Shown here: in pieces, positions 10,196-20,047 of the stretch
Layout of the letters: each line of letters starts with the position of its first letter
Numbering within the stretch: position 1 is the stretch's first letter
Assembly (NCBI GenBank): GCA_037501455.1
Contig: CM074857.1
Coordinates: 32,322,001 to 32,386,000 of the forward strand
Length of the DNA stretch: 64,000 bases
Direction: 5' to 3'
Source: Lantana camara
Taxonomy: Eukaryota; Streptophyta; Magnoliopsida; Lamiales; Verbenaceae
The notes under the pieces: model-generated
The model's input: the letters and a program-made list of their open reading frames with translations, nothing else
Database searches by the model: none
Told to the model about the DNA's origin: nothing
Position numbers and translations under genes: made by a program

Positions 10196-11115
10196 TGATA
10201 GTGGCAAAAAATAAGCTAAGGGACCCGTTCCCTCTTTAGCACACAAACATTACGCTCCCCTTTCATGCGCTCCCCTCTAGCGCCCAAACATAGTGTCTCC
10301 TTTTGGAGCTCAAGTCTCGCGTTCCCCTATTCGGCGCTCAAGCACTCCCCACTCATTCCTAAAGTGAATTCCCTCTTATACGAGTTCATGATAGTGCTAA
10401 AATGTTTCTAAGTGTTGTGCTCCACCCTTTCGAGGTCCGCAACCTTCGCGCTCAACCTTCGCGTTCCACCTACGTACCCAACCTTAGCACTCCACCTTTG
10501 ATACCACCTCCTAAGCGAGATGCCACCTTCGAGATACCACCTCCTAAGTGAGATGCCACATCCTAAGCAAGATGTCACCTCCTAAGCGAGATGCCACCTT
10601 CGAGATACCACCTCCTAAGTAAGATGTCACCTTTGAGATGCCACCTCCTAAGCGAGATGCCACCTTCGAGATACCACCTCCTAAGTAAGATGCCACCTCC
10701 TAAGCGAGATGTCACATCCGAGACACCAACTCCTAAGCGAGATGCCACCTCCTAAGCAAGGTGCCACCTCCGAGATACCACCTCCTAAGCAAGATGCCAC
10801 CTCCGAGATACCACCTTCGAGGTAGATGCCACCTCCGAGATACCACCTTCGAGGTCCCCGAGGTGGAGCTCAAGCGTATTTAGTACTTGGAATGAGGTGG
10901 TTACCCACGTACACATGCCACTCCACCACGACTCCGCGATATCTGCGCCCACTAAGCCCGTTTACTCGGAGTGCCTACGCGGGAAACACCTCCCGCCTGG
11001 TATTCTTATGTTTTATTGATCTTAGCAGATCGAAGAACCCACTTTTGGCTGATTTGTTGGAAGTTTGGAGCCGATTCCGATCAATTCCCGGCGAAACCAA
11101 TTTTCAGCAGCATCA
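10196..11115 (+). repeat. 3' LTR of the Tat-like element, core promoter deleted
   Basis: 920 bases, TGATAG...CATCA, followed by the ATATT target duplication. The U3 minisatellite spans about 10500-10860. Relative to the 5' LTR it joins AAGCCCGTT directly to TACTCGGAGTGCC near 10965, losing about 140 bases that in LTR1 hold the TATA box and putative start region. A 98-codon plus frame across it is spurious. Confidence 0.9.
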
Positions 11116-11120
11116 ATATT

Positions 11121-12442
11121 AAAAAAAGTTTAAAATGTATAATAATTTGTCTAAATAATTCTAGCTTTTAAGTATAAGTAATAGTTTATAACTTTCAATT
11201 ACTTCTGTTGTTTGATTTTCTTTAATATAATTTACGATTATTTTAAATTTTTAAAATTTTGAAAAATCTTTTTGTTGTCATCCAAAATGTAAAAGTTATA
11301 TTCACTTATAAAACTATCTCTTTTGCACTTAATATTTTTCTATAATTCCGACTTCGTTTCTATCATTTAAAATCGGAATATTATTAGTTTTCTTTTTAAT
11401 TTTTTTTTTCTTTTTTATTCTATAATCTTGAGAAATTATAATTTTGGTATATCATTATTACTGTTGGGTTCCTCCCTAGTCACTCTTTTCTCTCCTATTC
11501 TCGTTAATGCCTTTGATTCTTCTTCCTTTATTTATAGATATCAAACTCTTCTTAGTCTCAGTTATTCGTTCTCTTCTTAACCTAGATTCGTTCTTATTTT
11601 CAAGCTTAGTTATGAATGATTGGACATTTCGTAGAATCCCATATTTGCTAACCTCTCTTGGTTTTACTCTTACCGGTTGGCTTCACGCCGCTTCCTCAGT
11701 TCACCACTCGATGGAGAACTGACCAGACTGTTAGTTGATCTTAGGTATGGTCTATTAAAGACCCAATGGGTATGTCCCCAATAATCACCAATTTTAATAT
11801 AATTATCTTGGACTAAATATCCATTTCTCGAAACTGTGGGTTTGACATATCATCATTTTCAATATTATCCTTTTTCTAAAATTTCCATCGAGTTATTTTT
11901 CTCTCTATTTCATTTATACCTCGAATTGTACCTTTTCAATTATATCCGTATACAATTTTAATTGCAATGAGAAAGTAAAACTTCATGGATACTTGTAAAC
12001 TAAGTTTTCTATAATATTTTGCGTTATGTTCTCCTTAAATAATTAAAGTGTTAGTAATTTAATTATAAAAAATATTAATAAAACTTTTAATGATTAATTT
12101 ATTTATAATATATCAAAGAAACAATATTTTATGAAAATTAATTAGATTCTTAATTGATTTTTGATATCTATATACTGAGCAACTTATATACTCTAAATAA
12201 TATAATGGAAGCACTATACTCGCACGTATAACATTTAGTACCACTTTATACCTATATTAATTCAATAATAATTTACAATATGAAATTGATAAATGAAGAT
12301 TTCACTTATTAATGGTTTGATATTTTTATTTTGCTTTTGTACAAGTTTTATATCTTCATTATTGGACTTTTCATAGGAAACAACCTTTTCAAATTTGTGT
12401 AATGATGCATTGCATTTTTTACACGTGTCGTATCATAAGGAC
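11121..12442. other. AT-rich intergenic DNA
   Basis: Nothing gene-like. Host sequence resumes after the Tat-like insertion. A 71-codon plus frame at 11507-11722 has no recognisable motif. Confidence 0.4.
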
Positions 12443-12451
12443 TTTTTTTCA

Positions 12452-12731
12452 AAGGATAACCATTTGTAACAACCTGAACTATTGCGGTTTTTTGATGCAA
12501 CTCGAACTATAAAATGTCTAAGTTTGCAACCTCAACTATTGTTTTTTAATAAATTGCAACTTGTTTTCACTTATCGTGTGACACGTACACAAAATTTCTG
12601 TCAGATGATGAGTGGAATCAGGTTGCACTTTGTTACAAAACAATAGTTGAGGTTGCAAATTTAGATATTTTATAATTTGGGTTTCAAACTCCAAAAAACG
12701 CAATAGCTCGGGATGGTCAAAAATTTTATCC
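12452..12731. repeat. MITE with long terminal inverted repeats
   Basis: A 280-base foldback element. The left arm (GGATAACC..., TGCAACTCGAACTATAAAATGTCTAAGTTTGCAACCTCAACTATTG) is mirrored by the right arm (CAATAGTTGAGGTTGCAAATTTAGATATTTTATAAT...TTATCC). It is flanked by TTTTTTTCA on both sides (12443-12451, 12732-12740), a 9-bp duplication of Mutator type, although low in complexity. Confidence 0.8.
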
Positions 12732-12740
12732 TTTTTTTCA

Positions 12741-12951
12741 ATCCTGTCAGTCTCCCTTAAAACAATAACATGTATATCTTGTATAGTAAAAAAGGTATAA
12801 GTAAAATTATTTCTTTTGCACTATTTATACCTCCAATTATATTCATTTATTTTTTCTTCTATCTTTCCAATTTTTTTTTCCTAAACGAAGCAATCCAACA
12901 TAGGAAAATAGCCTCAAGTTAAGACTAATCCAATTTTGTCAGCGGAACATC
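12741..12951. other. AT-rich spacer
   Basis: No feature seen between the MITE and the LINE remnant. Confidence 0.4.
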
Positions 12952-15640
12952 CTAAACGCAATAACAATATTGAACCTTGTGACCTATCCTCGCCAACTTA
13001 TCTTGGGATTTATTTAATCTAATTATCCAAGGCCTTTGGAGTAAAGATCGACAATTAAATATCACATTTCTCATTGGGTGCTTTTCAATATCCTTCGTTG
13101 TCATCCATTTCACGACCCTCTCTGAATCAATCTCCACATTAATTTTCGAAAATTAGCGTCTCTCCCAAGCTAGTGTTAATCCCTCACGTAAGCCCAACTC
13201 CTCTATATTATTGAAACTCTACCAAGATTGTTAGTGTATCCAAGCACCCATCTTCACCTGTCATCTCAAATAACACCTCTGGCCATAACATTTTGGTGTG
13301 GTTATAAAAACTTTCATCCGATTTTAGTTTCACCCATCTCTTATTGAGTTTATTCAACGACAACTTAGTGTATATTTTCTTTTGTCTGTGTTTTTGTCCT
13401 CACTTATTAGTATTGAGGTCTCAAATAACTCTTTATGTAGCGAAAAGTGATACTTTTAAGCTTTACAATATTTTGATAGCTTTATCGTTTCCATGCTTTC
13501 CAAAAATGCTAAAGCGTCAAGATCAAGAAAATTCATCCAGGATATTCCGGTAAAATATTACTCTCAATTTTGCTGTTGAAACTCTCTTTGAGCCTGTCTG
13601 ACCCTCACAAGTCACGAAGATTTCGTTCAGTTTGTGCATTAACAATCTTGTCCTACACCGGAGTGCGAAACAACTTCTCGGTACGTAGTCCATCGATTCA
13701 TGTCTTGTACAACAACTTGTACATACGTTACTTTTCCCAAATTTTCTATCATACTTCAGTACATTCGTGAGCAAGCTATCATGCATGTTGGTAAAGCCAT
13801 AGGAAAATCTTGAACTTTTGTGGGTGAGGTAATTTCCAAATTCATTTTCAATTTTTCTTGCATGTCTCATTCAACACCATGAGCAAAATATATGTCGTTT
13901 TATAGGAGAATTCGTTGTTAGTCCATCCAGTCCAAACTCTCTTATCTTTGTTATCATGTAGCGCAATTAAGACACTAAGTATCTCATTCACAACCTCCTT
14001 GGACAATAATATTTTCAACTTATTCAGGTTTTAGTTTTTATCTGTGTCAATGGGATTACATACCATAAGATCTTTATATTCCTCATAAATATTATCTCCA
14101 AATATGTCCGCTAGTTTGTCTTGTTATAAATATCTATCGTTCCATAAAAACGTCCGTTCATTGTTCTCAATCCTCCAGTTGCAAAATGGCTCCACATTCA
14201 AGTGTTTCTAACTATCCCCTTCCATGCTCTGGAAACCATAAGTTGAGGCTTATATTCGCTCAAGAATATCCTCCACTTTTAAATATTTTTTCTTATCTAG
14301 TTTCACACCGTGGTTTCCTTGTTGAGCATTCTCCATTCTGTTTTCGCGAGCATCGCTATATATCTTTTTAGGCTTTTCTAAGACCCAATCCACCTTCTCG
14401 CTTTTTTCTAGTCACCTTCTTCTACACTACAAAATGGGTCTATTTCTTTGTTATATCGATCGCCTAAAGAAAGTTGTGCTTGAGTCAATCAAGTTTATCG
14501 CACACGTGATTGGGGAGCCAATTTGTGTGCATGTGGTAGATGGAAATCGATATCGTGATAGACTAAATAAGTGTCATTTGTCCGAAAAATTTTGTCGTTT
14601 TGGCTTTCTATCCAAAGAGGAGCTTTTCGACTTTTTTAATCACAATCGTGAAATGCTCATTATAGTTTCAGCTAAAGTTCATTTGCACCCCCCCAAATAG
14701 TTACTTAAGTTGTCTATACTTTTCATGCCGAGAATTCTAGTAACCTACTGCTTTAAATCATTTAACACATAAGGTGCGAACAATACGTGTGATTTGCTGA
14801 AATTTAATTTGAGGCCCAGTGCCTTGCGAAATGCCTTAACCACACTTTGAATGCACTTTGTTCCATTCACGGTAGCTTTGGCCCCTAATTAAGTCGTTTG
14901 CAAAAGGCAAGTGTGAAATATGAGGGTTTCTCTAATATACCATGATTGACTTCCAGGCTCGACTAAAATAGTCTCCTCAATCATATATGTAAGTTGTTTT
15001 ATCCAGAGTATAAAGAAATAAGGCGAGAGTGATTGTCTTATCTAATGCCACACATTCGTACAGCCTTCATCGGTTCACCATCTATAAAATATCCTGTTGC
15101 ATCCTCTACATTTTGCTCATAATAATGTTGATAATTTTTGTTGGGAATTTAAACGAATTTAAAATTTTTCTCAGAAAATTTCACCGGATTTTGCCGCACC
15201 CCTTCAATTGATCATTATTGGTTACCTATTCATTGCCTATTTTGAGAGCATTTATCTGATTCCCCCTTCTTCTCGTTATGGATGAGAGATGAAACAAACG
15301 TGTTATGTTTATCACTGAATTGGAGCCAATTAATTCTCGACTCTTAAAACCAAATAATCTCTTCTTGTTGAAATAGTTTGTTATATTCTACCATCAATTT
15401 TTTACCTAAATCGTTTGAATATTTACCTTGCTTATCTCATCCATAATGCTCTGGAAATTCTTGGTAATTTTTTTAACTTTTTTTGCTTTCGAACACATTG
15501 AAAACTATTCAAGGACCATTGTTTTGGAGCAATGATCCAAGACAAAAAGTCCTTCAAATTTTGATTTTGCCCAATAAGCCGTGTATTGCTACTGTGGAAA
15601 TTATAGATCTAAATTTATAGTTATTGAACCAATTTCATTC
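12952..15640 (-). pseudogene. L1-type LINE remnant (reverse transcriptase to RNase H)
   Basis: Read on the minus strand in several frames. Near 15280-15250: an RRRGNQINAL block (RT entry region). Near 15080-15020: ILVNGEP-type remnant and a decayed G(L/I)RQGDPLSP-type block (IRQD...LFLYTLDK). At 14930-14880: ISHLPFANDLI, the RT catalytic FADD box changed to FAND. The 3' end (13137-12952) reads MEIDSERVVKWMTTKDIEKH then RNVIFNCRSLLQRPW, the C-terminal RNase H of plant L1 LINEs, preceded by ELGLREGLTLAWER-type residues. Stops and frameshifts are frequent throughout, so this is an old copy. No poly-A tail is obvious at 12950. Confidence 0.75.
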
Positions 15641-16100
15641 AAATTAAATTCAAAAATTCTCCATATTGTTTCTTGAGCTGACACCCAATCTAACATCTTA
15701 AAAATTTTAATCTAAATTTCAAAATTTTGTTTATCATTGTACGCGATATTAATTCTCACTTCGTCATGTCCTTTATAAATATATTTGTAAAGGTATTTCA
15801 CAGTTATCCTTAATTTTGATATGTGTGTGTATATACATTAAAATCAAGTAATTCTTCTTTTAACTAACTATTCTTTATCTCTTATTTATATTCTCTTTGT
15901 CATTAGATTTTGCATTTTATTTTCGTGTCTGTATTTCTTTAATGAGTATTATTTAAGATTTATGTTAATTTTTTATAATTGATTTTGTGTCTGTAGTAGA
16001 AATAATTAAAAGAGTATATTTATATAAAAAATTCAAGGAATGTTTAATCAAATATTATAAAAAATATTTATAAAATTAGATTATATCTTATTTTTATATG
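15641..16100. other. AT-rich intergenic DNA
   Basis: No gene or structured repeat recognised. Confidence 0.4.
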
Positions 16101-16105
16101 CACAC

Positions 16106-16922
16106 TGATGGGGTCAAAATACGATCGTCCCACGCTAGGACACGTGGCATCACCGAGATGATGACGTCTGTCTCCCCAAGGTTGCGCCCATCAGCACCCG
16201 AGCGCTAAGCCCAACGAGCGCAATCCTTCTTCGAGAGATAAGCCCAACGAGCGCTGATGCTCTCACGAACGCCACTCATACTGTACGATTGGCATGTCCA
16301 CGAGCCAAGGGAGCCCTCTTCGAGCGTCACACTCCCTCAGAGTGACCTCACCTTCTGGCTCGTTACTTGGACTGGAGCTTTCATCCCACTCAGCGGATAT
16401 CTTGGCTTCCGATACTCTTGGTTGTCACGAGCGGGCTCATAAGCCCTCGTTACCAACCACCCAAACGGCTCTCTGACACATCGTACATGCCCGCGCACCT
16501 GCCACTGTTGCCAGCACTAACTTTTAGCCACTTTTGCAGAAGATTCCTCCTAGGTTTCTCTCTCATAGCGCCACGTGTTAGGGCAACATTCGGCCAGGAC
16601 CACACGAGGCAAATGACCAAAGGGTCCCTGACCCTCACCTATAAATAGGTAAAGTCATCTTCTACATGGTAAGCATTCTCCATGACTGAAACTGCTACTT
16701 AACTCAAGTTTCCTCTTTCATATATTAATCTGACTTGAGCGTCGGAGAGCCAAGCTGGGGGGAACCACCCCCAGTTCCCCCCAGCTTGGCCTTCTGACTT
16801 TTCTTGTGTTTGTCCCAGCAGGTAGAACCCCCTTTCCTTTTCCGGCGAGCTTCCGGCGATTTTCCCCACAAAAACAAATCGTAAAGTGATCGGATTCGGA
16901 TCCACCTATTCGGAACCCATCA
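16106..16922 (+). repeat. solo LTR of a Tat-like gypsy family
   Basis: 817 bases bounded by TGATGGG and CCCATCA (7-bp perfect terminal inverted repeat) and flanked by CACAC on both sides (16101-16105, 16923-16927). It is much richer in GC than its surroundings. TATA box TATAAATA at 16640-16647. It shares the block TTGAGCGTCGGAG with the LTR at 4.5 kb, so both belong to related lineages, but the sequences otherwise differ. No internal region adjoins it, hence a solo LTR from unequal recombination. Short ORFs on both strands are artefacts. Confidence 0.85.
16749..16790 (+). other. perfect 17-bp hairpin in the solo LTR
   Basis: GCCAAGCTGGGGGGAAC, an 8-base loop (CACCCCCA), then the exact complement GTTCCCCCCAGCTTGGC. 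It lies just after the GTCGGAG block, in the part expected to be R/U5 of the LTR transcript. Confidence 0.9.
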
Positions 16923-16927
16923 CACAC

Positions 16928-19044
16928 ACATTAAGTCTTCTTAGGATTCTTAATTTAAAGTAACTTTGGTCTGACGACTGTAATTAAAAATTGTGGTATA
17001 TTAAATCATAAGAAATCACAAACTCTATTCGTACTTTTATGTGTTTAATTTATTTTTTATTAAATAAACTAAAAGGAAGATTATATTGTTAGTTTTTCTT
17101 TTTAAATTTAGGTTATATAGTTAGTTAGATTTAGATAATTATAATTACATTAGTGGTAGTTAATTAAAAAATATTATATTAGGATTAATTAATTTATTAA
17201 AAAATATTTTACGTAAATCATTCAATTATATTATTTTGTTAATTAGATAAGTTTATAGAATTATAATATAATTATAATTTAAAAAAAATTATGAATTTAG
17301 ATAATTAGAATTATATTAGGATTGATTTATTGAAAGTTATGTTATGTAAATCATTCAATTTAAATAATATTTTATTTTATATAATTACGAAATTTTATTA
17401 AAATTTATAAAGTGAATCAATTTGTTGTTTCCAATTCGTTAGATATATCTTATCTAACATTTTAAATTATAGGCCGTAAAACTAAAAAATGAACAATTTA
17501 TATTAATATTAAAACAATTCTTGTTGAACTATATATCTTTTTAGGGTAAGTTCGATAAATTTTAATTCTACCAAAAGTCCTATTTTACATTAATAAGTGT
17601 TTTTTAAATATAATTAAATTAATAATTTAAAACATGTACTTACATCATTATCCTTAATTAATAGTTATCGACATAATTATTATGAGGATATTTTAAACGA
17701 TCAATATTTTATAAAAAAATAAAAATTCAACTCCTGTTTTTATAATATACAAGACATAATATTAGAATACTATTAGAATTAATTTATTCAAAAGCTTATA
17801 GATATAATTAATACTATTAGAATTAGTTTATCCAAAACCTTATAAGATTATAATTATATAGTGTTTTATAATTAAAAAAAGATTTATATAATTATATTTT
17901 GATTAGAATTACATGAAGATGATTAAGAGTTTGATTAGAACGAAATATCCTGCAAGAATATTTATATATTTAGTATTTTACAAAACTACCCTTAATTGTA
18001 TTTTACTAAAAATCTTATAATAAGGGTATTTTGATTGATCACAAAAAGAATATTTATGTATCAATTTAGTATTTTACAAAAATACTCTTAATTGTATTTC
18101 ACTGAAAGACTTACAATAAGGGTATTTTGGCTCATCTGAAAGTTTCAAGAAATCAAAAACCCAACTCGCACTTTTATAATATATAGATAATTTATAAAAC
18201 ACAAGGTTCACCGTACCAATTTTTGTAACACAGAGTTTTTCATGACACTTATCCCTAATACAAGGGTGCTCCATGAAAAAATTCTTTAATTAAGGGATAA
18301 TTACAAACTTCCCCCAAGATATTGCGAACATACGAATTTCTCATTGAAATTTCAGAAATTACGAACAACCCAGTATTATAAGGTAGGAATCCGTAATTTC
18401 TCAAACTTTACAGGAATTCATAATTATAGTAGATAAAAGGTGGATTATTCATCCCCCACTCCAAGTGAAATGAGCAACTTACCAGCACATCCGACTTTTA
18501 ATATCATTACTCATCCATCCCATTTCAATCAAACCAACAAAGTAAACACGTTCTTAAGGTTAATACAAACGTCTACATATAATTCCGCCCTATATATATA
18601 TTTTTTTTAACTATATTTATTTCGGTTAGATCGAAAATTATTATCAAATTGAATTGTATCTGTTGGAATTTGGGAAAGCTTTTATTAGGGAGAAGAAAAC
18701 TTAATTTAGTAAAGCGTAATGATGGGCAACTAAAGGAATGGCTCTGCTACTTTTAAGAAGGAAACGATGAAAGTGGTTAATTGGCCGAAACAATAGAATG
18801 GGAGAAGGATTAGTGGGAAACTTTTTTATTCTTCATTCATTTCACTTCATCATTACAAAAGCAATGTATCGTGCATATATTTATAGGGATAGATTACCGA
18901 CGGTAATTAAGAGAAAATAATTTCTTATAGCTACCTTTTTGACTAATTGAAAATCTGGATTAGTCTACATATTTATTAGTATTAATCATGTGCCTAATCT
19001 AGATTATTCTAACCTATTCAATAATAATCTAACATAATTTAGAA
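16928..19044. other. AT-rich intergenic DNA with short repeats
   Basis: No gene seen. Two imperfect copies of a ~100-base unit (TTTAGTATTTTACAAAA...CTTAATTGTATTT...AATAAGGGTATTTTG) lie at about 17970-18035 and 18065-18130. At 18293-18430 is a degraded member of the GGATAATTAC...CTTCCCCC repeat family also found at 24.8, 21.2 and 30.9 kb. Confidence 0.5.
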
Positions 19045-19121
19045 AATTATAAAATTGAGCACCAATATTTTAATAGTATCATACCAAAATATTGGAAGAA
19101 ATGGTGGTTATTTATTTATTG

Positions 19122-19646
19122 ACATTTCTCCAACTTGGCCTCCCGTAACATTTATCCACACAGCAGCATGGCTCAAAGATGGTCTTCCTGATGCCCTTTT
19201 CAGCATGGCTCAAAGAAGCTTGAGGGAAAGAAGCACCACCACCATCTCTTTTATAACTTCTTAATATATATAATTTGAGTGTGTACGTCTGTCTATAGTC
19301 ATAATAAATTTCTGCAGGAAAATCATATACGATGATGAGGGACCTGAGGAAATCATGTAATATATATATATATTATGAAGCTGCTGCTGTTGTTTCATTT
19401 GTGTCCACTGTGCATTGTTGAATGAATATTATATTCACCAGTTCCAGTGCCTTCTCCAAGATGAGCTCCGTGTCAGATATGATACCAAGTCTTATAGGAA
19501 AGAAGGAAGGAACACATGAGAAATTGCACCAATCTTGCAACGTCTTTAGCAGTTGATTTCTAGAAATAGAAGAAACTGCTTCAAGCTCAAGACTTCAACT
19601 ACCCAATTTGATTTCATTTGATTGGAATTCAAAACACTAAGTCATT
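19122..19646 (-). pseudogene. ARO-like armadillo gene remnant, copy A
   Basis: Three pieces of the same gene type as 42120-43913, in the same order on the minus strand. About 19122-19215 matches the last coding bases (TTTCTCCAACTTG..., GGCTCAAAGATGG...). About 19437-19480 matches the CCTTCTCCAAGATGAGCTCCG segment near codon 100. About 19487-19646 matches the 5' flank (GAAATTGCACCA..., GAAGAAACTGCTTCAAG...). The body is deleted. The short match ATATTGGAAGAAATGGTGG just left of it also occurs left of copy D, so the duplication unit included 3' flanking DNA. Confidence 0.75.
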
Positions 19647-20047
19647 GTGGTCCTATGCAAAAATTAATTATAGCTCATATCCTATTCTATACTTAAATCT
19701 TAATAATAGAGAATAAAACTCTGCATCGTGGTGAAGGGTGGACCGAGTCTGGGTATAATAATACAGATTGCATTGATTATGATAAATGCATGATTTAACA
19801 CATACAATCCACCCATAAAGTCATTTAACACTCTTCAAATTTCCCTCGTTAGTTGGATTTTTTCAAAATTAGACAACCGAGGCTGTCTGAAAATGACGAC
19901 CAAGATCAAAGATCAAAGATCAAAGCTGCCCCTGCTCGTGATCTTGAAATTAATCATCTTTAGGTAACCCATTACATCAATCTTCATTCTTTCGGCTAAA
20001 ATCCCACGAATTCAGTCGAACGTAGTGAACCCAGAATCACAACTCCG
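19647..20047 (+). other. upstream region of the WAK-like gene
   Basis: It contains a block (GACCGAGTCTGG...ACAGATTGCATTGAT, about 19740-19800) repeated near 26330-26410, part of the ARO 5'-flank duplication. A triple AGATCAAAG repeat lies at 19908-19932. No clear TATA box can be assigned. Confidence 0.45.

Larger units (their letters stand above)
4498..11115 (+). mobile_element. Tat-like gypsy retrotransposon, deletion derivative with perfect target duplication
   Basis: Both ends are defined. LTRs start TGATAGTG and end CATCA at 4498-5628 and 10196-11115, and the element is flanked by the identical 5-bp duplication ATATT (4493-4497 and 11116-11120). Internal order: primer site directly after LTR1, broken gag, aspartic protease, then only the last codons of the integrase end, a non-coding stretch, an antisense coiled-coil ORF, a polypurine tract and LTR2. 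RT, RNase H and the integrase core are absent, so the copy is non-autonomous. Gag/protease motifs, the GGCACCGTCTGTGGGA primer-site region and an antisense ORF before the 3' LTR fit the Tat/Retand/Grande-like group. Confidence 0.9.

Noticed and set aside
16257..16927. Several overlapping ORFs on both strands suggesting a gene
   Set aside because: They sit inside a well-bounded solo LTR with target duplication; no protein motif in any frame.
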